DNA of 64,000 nt, taken from positions 1 to 64,000 of the forward strand of contig CACEYZ010000002.1 in the NCBI GenBank assembly GCA_902563885.1, given 5' to 3'. Within the stretch, counting starts at the first letter, position 1; every line of letters starts with the position of its first letter. The notes beneath the pieces are model-generated. The model did no database searches. It saw nothing but the letters and a program-made list of their open reading frames with translations, and was not told the origin of the DNA. Of the stretch, positions 8,379 to 16,436 are shown piece after piece. The translations under genes and the position numbers were made by a program. This stretch comes from an uncultured SAR86 cluster bacterium. GTDB lineage: Bacteria > Pseudomonadota > Gammaproteobacteria > Magnimaribacterales > TMED112.

Positions 8379-9400
8379 AGACAGATATAATTGTTATAGG
8401 AGCTGGACCTGTAGGTCTATTCACAGTATTTGAGGCTGGAATACTTGGATTAAATTGTGTACTCATAGACAATCTTGATAAACCTGGCGGTCAATGTGCG
8501 GAGCTATACCCAGATAAACCTATTTATGACATCCCTGGAGTTCCATATCAAACAGGTCAGGAACATGTTGATGCTCTGCTCAAACAAATTGAACCTTTTG
8601 ACTACAAACTTTTACTTAATCAAAGAGTTAATGAAATAAGAAAAGTTGATAATTTATGGGAAGTTAAAACTTCAGAAAATAACAAAATTGAATCAAAGAA
8701 TATATTCATTGCAGCAGGAGCAGGATCGTTTGAACCAATTAAACCCAATCTTCAAAGTGATTTTTCCAATTTTGAAGGACAAGATATTTTCTATTCAGTT
8801 AAGGATAAAAATGAGCTCAAAGATAAGTGCGTAACAATTTTTGGAGGTGGAGATAGCGCTCTAGATTGGACAATCGAATTAAGCAAAATTTGTAAAGAAC
8901 TGATATTAATTCATAGAAGAGATGCTTTCAGGGGTGCACCTGATAGTGAAAAGAAAGTAAGAAAATTACATCAAGATGGAAAAATTAAATTATTAACTCC
9001 CTATATACTTCAATCAATTCAAGGAGATACAACAGTAGAGTCTTTGTCTTTACTTAATACTGAAACTAAGGCAGTTCATTCTATTGAAACTGAAAAAATA
9101 TTATTTTTTTATGGTTTAAATAAAAAATTAGGCCCTATTCTTGATTGGAACTTAGATGTAGATAAAAACAAGATTCTTGTGAATACAGAAAATTTTGAGA
9201 CTAATAAGGAAGGAATCTTTGCGGTTGGAGACATCAATACTTACCCAGGAAAATTAAACTTGATTCTTTCTGGCTTTCATGAGACAACACTAGCTGTTCA
9301 AAAAGCTTTTACTCGAATAAATCCTGGTGAAAGAGTTCCATTTGGATATACAACATCAAGTATATCTATCCACGAAAAACTTGGTTTAAAAAATACCTAA
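8375..9400 (+). CDS. Ferredoxin/flavodoxin-NADP+ reductase, thioredoxin-reductase-like
   Basis: Two-dinucleotide-fold flavoprotein. FAD fold GAGPVGLF at the N-terminus, [18 protein letters not shown] (typical of YumC-type FNR rather than TrxB), NADPH fold [20 protein letters not shown], and the FAD site [21 protein letters not shown]. The CxxC pair of thioredoxin reductase is absent, which fits a ferredoxin reductase. It starts at GTG (8375) overlapping the preceding stop. It lies just upstream of bfd and bfr, so it could supply electrons to Bfd for iron release from bacterioferritin. Confidence 0.85.
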   Translation: MKTDIIVIGAGPVGLFTVFEAGILGLNCVLIDNLDKPGGQCAELYPDKPIYDIPGVPYQTGQEHVDALLKQIEPFDYKLLLNQRVNEIRKVDNLWEVKTSENNKIESKNIFIAAGAGSFEPIKPNLQSDFSNFEGQDIFYSVKDKNELKDKCVTIFGGGDSALDWTIELSKICKELILIHRRDAFRGAPDSEKKVRKLHQDGKIKLLTPYILQSIQGDTTVESLSLLNTETKAVHSIETEKILFFYGLNKKLGPILDWNLDVDKNKILVNTENFETNKEGIFAVGDINTYPGKLNLILSGFHETTLAVQKAFTRINPGERVPFGYTTSSISIHEKLGLKNT

Positions 9401-9417
9401 TATTTTCTTTAAGCATA

Positions 9418-9446
9418 TTGCTAATGAGACTCGTTCTCATTATCAT
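9418..9446 (+). promoter_or_regulatory. bfd core promoter
   Basis: TTGCTA (9418-9423), a 17-bp spacer, then TATCAT (9441-9446), ending exactly 6 nt before the bfd ATG. Transcription should start at or next to the A of the ATG, so the mRNA is predicted to be leaderless. The Fur-like palindrome at 9422-9442 covers the spacer, so a bound repressor would block RNA polymerase. Confidence 0.6.
9422..9442. promoter_or_regulatory. Fur-box-like operator of bfd
   Basis: Perfect 8-bp inverted repeat TAATGAGA / TCTCATTA around CTCGT. The central 19 bp match 15 of 19 positions of the repeated Fur hexamer array (AATGAT-type units in palindromic arrangement). It lies between the -35 and -10 of bfd. Iron-replete repression of bfd by Fur is the established pattern in related bacteria; binding here is inferred. 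Confidence 0.7.
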
Positions 9447-9452
9447 TTACAC

Positions 9453-9629
9453 ATGTACGTTTGTATATGTAAAAAAATAACAGAAAGCCAGTTAAAAGAC
9501 TGCTACACAAAAAACTCTTGCGATTATGATGTTTCACAAAAAAAGTTGGGCTTTTCTCTAAAATGTGGAAAGTGCAAACCGTCAGTTGAAAATCTACTTA
9601 AAAAATCTCACTTTAAAAAATCATTCTAG
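9453..9629 (+). CDS. bfd: Bacterioferritin-associated ferredoxin Bfd
   Basis: A 58-aa [2Fe-2S] protein that passes electrons to bacterioferritin to release stored iron. It begins MYVCICKKIT, carries KDCYTKNSC in the middle and ends with LKCGKCKPSVENLL. The four ligands follow the exact Bfd spacing Cys4-x-Cys6-x31-Cys38-x2-Cys41. It lies between the FNR-like gene and bfr. Its promoter overlaps a Fur-like palindrome, and its ATG is 6 nt after the -10. Confidence 0.88.
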   Translation: MYVCICKKITESQLKDCYTKNSCDYDVSQKKLGFSLKCGKCKPSVENLLKKSHFKKSF

Positions 9630-9633
9630 TATT

Positions 9634-9652
9634 GATAATGCTTCTCATTAGC
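9634..9652. promoter_or_regulatory. Fur-box-like site upstream of bfr
   Basis: GATAATGCTTCTCATTAGC matches the 19-bp Fur consensus at 15 of 19 positions, with TAATG and CATTA arms. It starts 5 bp after the bfd stop and lies upstream of the bfr -35. Its position would allow either activation of bfr or extended Fur binding; which one cannot be told from sequence. Confidence 0.55.
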
Positions 9653-9669
9653 AAAATACCTCTACTCTC

Positions 9670-9698
9670 TTGATTTTTTTTCTTACAAAGCATATAAA
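9670..9698 (+). promoter_or_regulatory. bfr core promoter
   Basis: TTGATT (9670-9675), a 17-bp spacer, then TATAAA (9693-9698), with 6 nt (TTCACT) to the bfr ATG. There is no SD sequence. The predicted transcript starts at the ATG, the same arrangement as bfd. Confidence 0.65.
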
Positions 9699-9704
9699 TT
9701 CACT

Positions 9705-10175
9705 ATGCAAGGAAATGATAAAGTCATTCAACACCTAAATAAGATTCTTTACAACGAATTACGAGCAATCAACCAATACTTTTTACATTCAAGAATGCTA
9801 TCCGATTGGGGTTTTAATAAGTTTGCTGAATATGAGTATGGTGAGTCAATGGATGAAATGAAACACGCTGACCAATTAATTCAAAGAATATTGTTTTTAG
9901 AAGGTTTACCAAACCTACAGGACTTAGGAGCTTTGTATATAGCTGAAGGCCCAATCGAAGTTTTGAACAACGATTTAAAACTTGAGAACGAAGCCATTCC
10001 TGATCTAAAAGAAGCAATAATTCTTTGTGAGAGTGTAAAAGATTTCGTGTCTAGAGACTTGTTAAAATCAATACTTGAAAGTGAAGAAGAGCATGTCGAC
10101 CATTTAGAAACTCAACTTGAACTTGTTCAACGAGTAGGAAATGAAAACTTCTTACAGAGCTTAATCTCAGCTTAA
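9705..10175 (+). CDS. bfr: Bacterioferritin
   Basis: 24-mer haem-containing iron-storage protein. It matches Bfr along its full 156 aa: NELRAINQYFLHSRML with the first ferroxidase Glu, ESMDEMKHADQLI with Glu-Met (haem axial Met) and His, ILFLEGLPNLQDLG, SRDLLKSILESEEEHVDHLETQL with the last Glu and His ligands. All six ferroxidase ligands appear present, so it should be catalytic. It is convergent with grxD and preceded by bfd and two Fur-like sites, forming an iron-storage and release unit. Confidence 0.95.
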   Translation: MQGNDKVIQHLNKILYNELRAINQYFLHSRMLSDWGFNKFAEYEYGESMDEMKHADQLIQRILFLEGLPNLQDLGALYIAEGPIEVLNNDLKLENEAIPDLKEAIILCESVKDFVSRDLLKSILESEEEHVDHLETQLELVQRVGNENFLQSLISA

Positions 10176-10477
10176 TTAAGAATTTCGCTAAGCTGTTTAT
10201 TCTCATGAAGCTCAGTAATAATATCGCAACCGCCAATTAACTCCCCTTTTACAAAAAGTTGAGGAAACGTGGGCCAATCTGATATCGACGGCAAATTCGC
10301 TCTCACATCAGGAAACTCAAGTACGTCTATAAAACTGAACTCTACATCATATTCAAATAAAATCTGAGATACTTTTGCAGAGAATCCACATTGTGGTTGA
10401 TAAGGAGTTCCTTTCATAAAAAGTAGAATCTGATTTGATGAAATTTGTTCTTTAATTTCTTTTATTACTTTATCCAT
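10172..10477 (-). CDS. grxD: Monothiol glutaredoxin (Grx4/GrxD)
   Basis: A 101-aa CGFS-type glutaredoxin that carries [2Fe-2S] clusters with glutathione. The active site is PQCGFSAKV, with KGTPYQPQ before it, WPTFPQLFVKGELIGGCDII and the terminal ELHENKQLSEIL. It overlaps the end of pdxJ by 8 bp on the same strand, so it is cotranscribed, and its last codons overlap bfr by 4 bp. Its usual partner BolA is encoded at 30133-30429. Confidence 0.95.
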   Translation of the reverse strand: MDKVIKEIKEQISSNQILLFMKGTPYQPQCGFSAKVSQILFEYDVEFSFIDVLEFPDVRANLPSISDWPTFPQLFVKGELIGGCDIITELHENKQLSEILN

Positions 10478-11225
10478 TACATATATCTATATATTCATTA
10501 ACAGTTTTTTCAAATCCTTTTGATAATGACTCGCAAATAATAGCATGTCCAATTGACACCTCATCTATTAAGTCTAATTCTCGTAATGCAGGTAAATTCT
10601 TTGCATTTAAATCGTGTCCCGCATTAATTTTAAGTCCTTTTTCTTTTGCACTCTCTGCTAGAATTCGAATCTTTGAAATTTCATTTGCTATTTTTGATTT
10701 ACTCTCGGATAAACAGGCTTCAGCATAAGGTCCTGTATAAAGTTCCATAGCATTAATATTTGTATTTAAAATTAATTCTAGTTCCCTCTCAGTAGTATCT
10801 GTATCAATAAAAATACTACATATATTTGATGATTCTCTGATTTCTGTAGCGAAATCTAAAAGTTGTTTTGAGTGTGAAATATCCCATCCATGATCTGATG
10901 TTAGCTGTGAACTACTATCTGGTACTAAAGTTGCTTGATGAGGCTTATATTGCCTGATAAGTGTTAAATATCCTTTGTAGTCATTGATTGCACTTTCAAC
11001 AGGATTTCCCTCAATATTAAGCTCTTTTTTGTACTGCTTTATAAGTTCAAATGCTGTTTTGATATCGTCTTCGATAATATGTCTTTGGTCAGGTCTAGGA
11101 TGTAAAGTTATGCCCACAATGTTTTGATCTAAAGCTAGTTTTGCAAAATCATAAAACGAAGGCAAAACCCCTCCCCTAGATTCTCTAAGGAGCGATATTT
11201 TATTTAAATTTACACTAAGCTTCAT
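10470..11225 (-). CDS. pdxJ: Pyridoxine 5'-phosphate synthase PdxJ
   Basis: Last step of de novo vitamin B6 synthesis: condenses 1-deoxyxylulose 5-phosphate with 3-amino-2-oxopropyl phosphate. Motifs are LSVNLNKISLLRESRG, GITLHPRPDQRHI, NIEGNP, ATLVPDSSSQLTSDHGWD, IDTDTTERELEL, ELYTGPYAEA, GLKINAGHDLN and EVSIGHAIICESL. I chose the ATG at 11225 (MKLSVNLNK), which matches the family start; the frame extends 51 bases further up into the monooxygenase gene. It overlaps that gene by 11 bp and grxD by 8 bp. Confidence 0.94.
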   Translation of the reverse strand: MKLSVNLNKISLLRESRGGVLPSFYDFAKLALDQNIVGITLHPRPDQRHIIEDDIKTAFELIKQYKKELNIEGNPVESAINDYKGYLTLIRQYKPHQATLVPDSSSQLTSDHGWDISHSKQLLDFATEIRESSNICSIFIDTDTTERELELILNTNINAMELYTGPYAEACLSESKSKIANEISKIRILAESAKEKGLKINAGHDLNAKNLPALRELDLIDEVSIGHAIICESLSKGFEKTVNEYIDICNG

Positions 11226-12231
11226 AGTAACTATTGAAAAGCCAATTATAACTTGGAGTATTAAATCTAATAACAAAATCTCTGATACTACTGATAAATT
11301 GATTTTCTATTTGAAATACATCAGCATTAATTCGTGATTGAAAATTAATTTTGTTTAGTAATTTTAATCTTCCTCTAGAAAAATCAGTGAACTTTTGATT
11401 GTCTATGTATTCATCAAAATTATTTTTAATAAGGTATTTTGAAATGAATAATCCATCTATTAAACTTTGAGTCGCTCCTTGTGCAAGGTGTGGCAAAAAT
11501 TGATGTGCTGCATCACCAATCTCTATTACTTTTTTATTGTCATTGAGATAGTTACATTTATTTTTAAAATGAAGTCTGATTGTTTTACTTATCAGGGCTT
11601 CAAAATTTCTGTCATTAATGGGATGCAAAATATCTTTGACAATATTGTTATTTTTCTTGGTATTTGATTTTCTTATATAAGTCCATGATAGCTGGTTATC
11701 TATCAGTGGATAGGTGACTAAATGCATTCCTGGGAACATAAAAAGATTTAATTCTTTAAACATTTTGTCGTGATTGGCTGATAAGTTACTAACTCCCCAT
11801 GAGGCTATTCTTCCACTATCTACGCCATCACGACCCCCTGTAGCATCGATATTTAAATCTGTTTTGAAAGTTTTTTTATCATTAAATTTTTGATTAAAAA
11901 CTATTTTATTGGAACTAATTTTAGAAAGTAGAATTTCTATCAGATCGTTTCTTTTAATAAATAGAGAGCTCTTTATATTGGTTTTTTTTAAAAAATTATT
12001 CTTACTGTAGATATTCAATGAATTTGTCAGAATTGATTTATTTTTTACTAGCTCTAAAACACCCAAATCTTTTAAGGCTTGAAAGCAGTTAAAACCTAAT
12101 TGTATTGCAGTATCAGATTTTCTAATATCAGATGCTTTTTCAAATATTTTATAATTCTCAAAATGATTTTCTGACAAAGAAGCTGCTAGTGATAATCCGG
12201 CTATACCTGCTCCATAAATATTAATACTCAT
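11215..12231 (-). CDS. FAD-dependent monooxygenase (PHBH family)
   Basis: Class A flavoprotein monooxygenase. The dinucleotide fold is YGAGIAGLSLAASL at the N-terminus, the middle motif IDATGGRDGVDS occupies the DG position, and GDAAHQFLPHLAQGATQSLIDG binds FAD. At 338 aa it is somewhat short, with divergent low-complexity stretches. Substrate is unknown; it could be an aromatic hydroxylase or a ubiquinone-type hydroxylase, but no ubi-specific signature is clear. It heads the operon monooxygenase-pdxJ-grxD and is divergent from tRNA-Arg. A TATCTT lies 5 nt before the ATG and a TATAAT (12258-12263, minus strand) lies 26 nt before it. Confidence 0.75.
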   Translation of the reverse strand: MSINIYGAGIAGLSLAASLSENHFENYKIFEKASDIRKSDTAIQLGFNCFQALKDLGVLELVKNKSILTNSLNIYSKNNFLKKTNIKSSLFIKRNDLIEILLSKISSNKIVFNQKFNDKKTFKTDLNIDATGGRDGVDSGRIASWGVSNLSANHDKMFKELNLFMFPGMHLVTYPLIDNQLSWTYIRKSNTKKNNNIVKDILHPINDRNFEALISKTIRLHFKNKCNYLNDNKKVIEIGDAAHQFLPHLAQGATQSLIDGLFISKYLIKNNFDEYIDNQKFTDFSRGRLKLLNKINFQSRINADVFQIENQFISSIRDFVIRFNTPSYNWLFNSYYEA

Positions 12232-12259
12232 AATTAAAGATAAAAAAACAAAACATTAT

Positions 12260-12265
12260 TATAAT
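12260..12265 (+). promoter_or_regulatory. -10 element of tRNA-Arg(ACG)
   Basis: TATAAT ends 8 bp before the first base of the mature tRNA. No convincing -35 is seen. Because ATTATAAT is nearly palindromic, the opposite strand also shows TATAAT (12258-12263), which may serve the divergent monooxygenase gene. Confidence 0.5.
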
Positions 12266-12273
12266 TTAAATGT

Positions 12274-12350
12274 GCGCCTGTAGCTCAGCTGGATAGAGCG
12301 CTTGGCTACGGACCAAGATGTCGGGAGTTCGAATCTTTCCAGGCGCACCA
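12274..12350 (+). tRNA. tRNA-Arg (anticodon ACG)
   Basis: A 77-nt cloverleaf with acceptor stem GCGCCTG/CAGGCGC, anticodon stem CTTGG/CCAAG around loop CTACGGA, T-loop TTCGAAT and an encoded CCA end. Anticodon ACG needs A34-to-inosine editing by TadA to read CGU/CGC/CGA. Only 13 nt separate its CCA from the ggt ATG, so ggt is probably on the same primary transcript. Confidence 0.95.
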
Positions 12351-12363
12351 AATTTAAAAGATT

Positions 12364-14037
12364 ATGAAAAAATTAATATTTATATCACTACTGTTTTTCA
12401 ACGAATTGTTTGCTTATGACAGAATTACAGGCCTTCCTTTTGCAACTAGATCTGAAGTTATAGGTCAAAATGGTATGGCTGCGACCAGTCATCCACTTGC
12501 TACTCAAACTGCTATTGATGTCTTAAAGTCTGGAGGTAATGCAATTGATGCTGCTATCGCAGCAAATGCTGTTCTAGGGTTAGTTGAGCCAACAGGTTGT
12601 GGAATTGGAGGAGATCTTTTTGCAATTGTGTGGGATGAAAAAACAAGTCAATTATATGGGCTTAATTCATCAGGTCCAGCCTCAAAGAAAATGAGTATTG
12701 ATTATGTTAAACAACAAGGTTTTGAAAAAATACCTGCTTACGGAGCACTTCCAGTTACTGTTCCTGGTGCTGTAGCAGGATGGTCAGCATTACATAACAA
12801 ATTTGGGAAACTGCCATTTGAAAATCTATTCAATAATGCTATAGATTATGCAAATAACGGCTTTCCTGTTACAGAATTAATTGCATATTACCTTGAAAGA
12901 TCAAGTTCTGTATTTAAAGATTATGATAATTTTAGCTCTGTATGGATGCCTAGTGGCGCCACTCCAAAGAAAGGTGAAATTTTTAAAAATCCACTTCTAG
13001 CTAAAACATATCAAGCTATTGCCAAGACGAATGGACAGTCATTTTATGAGGGTTCTATTGCAGCTGAAATTATTAAAATCCTCAATGAAAATGGTAATCC
13101 TATGAGTCTTAGTGATTTAAGAAATTTTTCTCCAGAATGGGTAGAACCTGTTTCAACAAATTATAGAGGTTATGATGTCTGGGAATTGCCTCCTAATGGT
13201 CAAGGAATTGCAGCCTTGCAAATACTTAATATTTTAGAAAATTATGATATAAGAAATATGGGATTTGATTCAGCTGAATATATCCACTTATTTGTTGAGG
13301 CTAAAAAACTAGCATTCGAAGACAGAGCAAAATATTATGCTGATTCAAATTTTTCTTCTATTCCAACCACAAAACTTATTTCAAAAGAATATGCTTTAGA
13401 AAGAAATAAATTAATAAATTTGAAAAATGCTGCAAAAAGATTTGATGCTGGATTAGAGGATGGTGATACAATTTATCTAACTGTTGCTGATAAGTATGGA
13501 AATATGGTTTCATTAATACAAAGTAACTACAGAGGGATGGGTTCTGGTATAGTTCCTGGTAATTCTGGGTTCATGCTTCAAGATAGAGGTGAAATGTTTA
13601 GCATGGATCCAAACCACAAAAATTCATTAATTGGTGGTAAACGGCCTTTTCACACAATAATTCCAGCATTCATTACTAAAGATAATGAACCATACATAAG
13701 TTTTGGGTTAATGGGAGGCGCTATGCAACCTCAAGGCCATGCTCAAATTGTGATTAATTTAATAGATTTCGATATGAATCTACAAGAAGCTGGCGATGCA
13801 CCACGTATACGTCACATGGGTTCCTCAGAACCAACAGGTGAAGTAATGGAAGATGGTGGTTATTTGACACTTGAATCAGGCTTCTCCACAGATATAAGGG
13901 ATCAGCTAATTGGCTTGGGTCATATACTAAAAGATGAAAAAGGAGGTTATGGCGGTTATCAAGCTATTATGTTGATTGATGATGTTTATTATGGAGCCTC
14001 TGAAAGTAGAAAAGATGGCCAAGCCTCTGGTTATTAA
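12364..14037 (+). CDS. Gamma-glutamyltransferase / acylase family, exported (ggt paralogue 1)
   Basis: Ntn-hydrolase of the GGT family that cleaves gamma-glutamyl bonds (glutathione or acyl amides) outside the cytoplasm. It has a signal peptide (residues 1-17, ending FNELFAY), GGNAIDAAIAANAVLGLVEPTGCGIGGD, and a nucleophile region GDTIYLTVADKYGNMVSLIQS with the Thr that starts the small subunit, then GSGIVPGNSGFMLQDRG and GGAMQPQGHAQI. The small-subunit sequence resembles YwrD/cephalosporin-acylase-like GGTs more than E. coli GGT, so the substrate may not be glutathione. It lies between two tRNA-Arg genes. Confidence 0.85.
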   Translation: MKKLIFISLLFFNELFAYDRITGLPFATRSEVIGQNGMAATSHPLATQTAIDVLKSGGNAIDAAIAANAVLGLVEPTGCGIGGDLFAIVWDEKTSQLYGLNSSGPASKKMSIDYVKQQGFEKIPAYGALPVTVPGAVAGWSALHNKFGKLPFENLFNNAIDYANNGFPVTELIAYYLERSSSVFKDYDNFSSVWMPSGATPKKGEIFKNPLLAKTYQAIAKTNGQSFYEGSIAAEIIKILNENGNPMSLSDLRNFSPEWVEPVSTNYRGYDVWELPPNGQGIAALQILNILENYDIRNMGFDSAEYIHLFVEAKKLAFEDRAKYYADSNFSSIPTTKLISKEYALERNKLINLKNAAKRFDAGLEDGDTIYLTVADKYGNMVSLIQSNYRGMGSGIVPGNSGFMLQDRGEMFSMDPNHKNSLIGGKRPFHTIIPAFITKDNEPYISFGLMGGAMQPQGHAQIVINLIDFDMNLQEAGDAPRIRHMGSSEPTGEVMEDGGYLTLESGFSTDIRDQLIGLGHILKDEKGGYGGYQAIMLIDDVYYGASESRKDGQASGY

Positions 14038-14082
14038 TAGACGCCTTTTCAGTACTAATTTTTTTAATTAACATAAGCAAAT

Positions 14083-14159
14083 GCGCTTGTAGCTCAGCTG
14101 GATAGAGCATCTGGCTTCGAACCAGAGGGTCGGGAGTTCGAATCTTCCCAGGCGCACCA
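14083..14159 (+). tRNA. tRNA-Arg (anticodon TCG)
   Basis: A 77-nt cloverleaf with acceptor GCGCTTG/CAGGCGC (one G-U pair), anticodon stem TCTGG/CCAGA around loop CTTCGAA, giving anticodon TCG, and an encoded CCA. It is near-identical to tRNA-Arg(ACG) at 12274 outside the anticodon arm: a shared 21-nt D-arm block and an 18-nt block into the T arm. A terminator follows 9 nt downstream. Confidence 0.95.
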
Positions 14160-14168
14160 GTTAAAAGC

Positions 14169-14190
14169 AAAAGGCCCCGAAGGGCCTTTT
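14169..14190 (+). terminator. Terminator after tRNA-Arg
   Basis: AAAAGGCCC / GGGCCTTTT forms a 9-bp stem with loop CGAA. The A and T tails are symmetric, so it could act on both strands. It ends the tRNA-ggt-tRNA unit. Confidence 0.75.
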
Positions 14191-14399
14191 AACTAAACTA
14201 CAATCAATAGGGGTAATAATTATTTTGTGATTGTATAAACCAGATTAACTTAACGATTAATTAAGTTATTAGAATCCTACATAAAGTTATAGAAAACTAT
14301 AAATCTTAGTTATGTCTTCATAATGACACATTATTAGAGGCTTAACAACGTTTATAAATAATTTTTTATGTATATTTAGCGTATTTGTAAAAAAATAAG
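14191..14399. other. AT-rich intergenic region with three inverted repeats
   Basis: This 209-bp gap between the tRNA terminator and the 3' end of the S9 peptidase holds no ORF. It contains perfect inverted repeats TAACTTAA/TTAAGTTA (14246-14268), TTATAG/CTATAA (14287-14302) and ATAATG-ACA-CATTAT (14320-14334). Their role is unknown. The last has an almost identical copy at 49622-49636. Confidence 0.5.
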
Positions 14400-16373
14400 T
14401 TATTTTCTATATTTTTCGTACCACTCTGATAAATATTTATAAGTTCTAAACCAATTTGTGGGCTTTCTTCTTCCAGTACCATGCCACTCACCGTTCATTC
14501 TTACTAAAACTGTATCTACTCCTGCCTCTTTTAATGCTACATACATTTCTTCTGTTTGTGGCATAGGGGTTCGGATATCCAATATACCTGTCATAAACAA
14601 AGTAGGAGTTTTTATATAACCTGTTCGCATTATTGGTGATCTGTCAAGCCAATTCTTAGGATCCTCCCAAAAAGGAACATCAAACCATTCAAAAGTCCAA
14701 GCCGGTATGTCTGTTGTGCCAACCATAGAAATCCAGTTTGTAACTGGACAAAGTGATGCTGCAGCTGCAAATCTATCATCATGTCCTACAACCCAAGCTG
14801 TAAGAACACCTCCCCCACTACAACCTTGAACATACATATTATCTTCGTCGATAAAACCAAGATTAGTGACATGGTCAACTCCCGCTAATAAATCAGATAG
14901 ATCTCCCTGTCCTGGATAGTCATTATCAATTACATTTGCAAAATCACTACCATAACCAGTACTTCCTCGTGGATTCGTGTATAGAACAACATAACCATCA
15001 CTAGCAAATTGGTGCCATAGATAATTAAATTGAGGCCTATACATTGCATGCGGGCCTCCATGAATTATTAAAACTAGTGGATATTTTTTATTTTTATCAA
15101 AGTCTGGAGGAACAATATACCAACCTTGAACATCAGTACCATCAGGTGCCTGATAGTTTATTTCATTAGTTTTTCCTAACGAATATTGAGATAGAACTAT
15201 TTCATTAAATTCTGATAAAACTTTAATCTTTCCATCCTCTATTGTTGCTAATTCACCAGGCCTTGATGATGTGGCATAAACTCCAAAAAGTTTATTTTCA
15301 TTAGTTGAAGTTAAATAAAATTGATCTTTAAATTTATTTAAAACATCAGAAACTGATGATCTTTGAATATCTAAAATTTTAATATTGGCCGAACCCTTTT
15401 CATCGACTTCAAATGCTAATTTTGTTTTAGATATCCAAAAAAGATTTTCAGGCGAAGCACTTAAATTCTTTGTATGAACTTTAGTTCTATCGTTTTTAAC
15501 TGTATAGATATTAAAAGCTACAGAAGAAAAATCTCTATTTGGATTTCCAATAAATGCAACTAAATCTCCATCTGGCGATATTTTTGGGCTTGTAAAGACA
15601 CCTCCCTCTGGTGATAGTTTTGTTAATTTCTTTTTCTCAATATTGAGTTCGAAAACCTCAGATTGTTTCCATGGGGTAAGGAAATCATCAAGTAGTGCGT
15701 TTCCAGCAAATATCAAGGTATTTTCATTTTTGAACTGAAGATCTGATATGTAGTCTAATCCCCAATCTGATATTTTTGCAGCAGACCCACCATCAACACT
15801 TATTTTATAAAGATGATTTTCACCACTCTCTAATTCTCCCTCACCATCATATCTCCAATGCATGGTTTTAACGACCTTAGGATCTTCTGTCCAATTATAA
15901 TCTTCACTATCATTCTTACCTGGAATTTCTACAACCCAATCATCGTCGTATTCGTTAAATGAAGAAAAGGCAAAAAATTTGTCATTTTTAGACCATGCAA
16001 AATCTTCTATGTCACTTTCAAAATTTGATATTTTTGATTCTGTACGACTATCCATTGATTTGATGAAAATCTGATTAATTTGATTTTCATCCTCTTTCAA
16101 ATAAGCCAAAATATTGCCTTTATGTGCCCACTTAAAATTTGAACCTTCAGCAAAAAAGCTTTTGTTTGTTCCATCAGAATTCATAACCCAAATTTCACTT
16201 TCAAATTTGTCATTTTTCTTATCTATATATGTTTTTAGAAATGCTACTACATTGCCGGTACTATTGACTTGCGGATTAGCAACTTTCTGTATATTCCAAT
16301 AATCTTCAGGAACCAAATTTTTTGCAGTTACTGCAAATGATAATAGAAATAAAATTATTATATTTTTCTTCAT
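14400..16373 (-). CDS. S9 prolyl-oligopeptidase-family peptidase, exported
   Basis: Serine peptidase of the dipeptidyl/acylaminoacyl peptidase group. It has a signal peptide (MKKNIIILFLLSFAVTAK), a beta-propeller of WD40-like repeats (residues ~30-390), and an alpha/beta-hydrolase domain with HGGPHAMY (oxyanion side), nucleophile GCSGGG, ILDIRTPMPQTEEMY with the catalytic Asp and GEWHGTGRRK with the catalytic His. The ATG at 16373 has an SD (AAGGGGA) just upstream on the minus strand; the frame to 16403 runs into the terminator. It lies directly behind the TBDR on the same strand, across that TBDR's terminator, so the two probably act on the same peptide substrates. Confidence 0.92.
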   Translation of the reverse strand: MKKNIIILFLLSFAVTAKNLVPEDYWNIQKVANPQVNSTGNVVAFLKTYIDKKNDKFESEIWVMNSDGTNKSFFAEGSNFKWAHKGNILAYLKEDENQINQIFIKSMDSRTESKISNFESDIEDFAWSKNDKFFAFSSFNEYDDDWVVEIPGKNDSEDYNWTEDPKVVKTMHWRYDGEGELESGENHLYKISVDGGSAAKISDWGLDYISDLQFKNENTLIFAGNALLDDFLTPWKQSEVFELNIEKKKLTKLSPEGGVFTSPKISPDGDLVAFIGNPNRDFSSVAFNIYTVKNDRTKVHTKNLSASPENLFWISKTKLAFEVDEKGSANIKILDIQRSSVSDVLNKFKDQFYLTSTNENKLFGVYATSSRPGELATIEDGKIKVLSEFNEIVLSQYSLGKTNEINYQAPDGTDVQGWYIVPPDFDKNKKYPLVLIIHGGPHAMYRPQFNYLWHQFASDGYVVLYTNPRGSTGYGSDFANVIDNDYPGQGDLSDLLAGVDHVTNLGFIDEDNMYVQGCSGGGVLTAWVVGHDDRFAAAASLCPVTNWISMVGTTDIPAWTFEWFDVPFWEDPKNWLDRSPIMRTGYIKTPTLFMTGILDIRTPMPQTEEMYVALKEAGVDTVLVRMNGEWHGTGRRKPTNWFRTYKYLSEWYEKYRK

Positions 16374-16388
16374 ACTTTCCCCTTTCAC

Positions 16389-16420
16389 AAAAAAAGGACC
16401 CATTAAGGGTCCTTTTTTTT
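16389..16420 (-). terminator. Terminator between TBDR and S9 peptidase
   Basis: Stem GGACCC/GGGTCC (16396-16401 with 16407-16412), 5-nt loop, with A and T runs of 7-8 on both sides. On the minus strand it lies 16 nt after the TBDR stop and 15 nt before the peptidase ATG, so it likely lets only part of the transcripts through. Confidence 0.8.
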
Positions 16421-16436
16421 AATACTAATTCATCTA

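Noticed and set aside
9422-9442. Terminator hairpin after the FNR-like gene
   Set aside because: The palindrome has low G+C, no T-run follows, and it sits exactly in the bfd promoter with Fur-like sequence.
12274-14159. Genomic island or prophage attachment site at tRNA-Arg
   Set aside because: No integrase, transposase or phage gene is present and both tRNAs are intact with different anticodons; an old insertion remains possible but is not shown.
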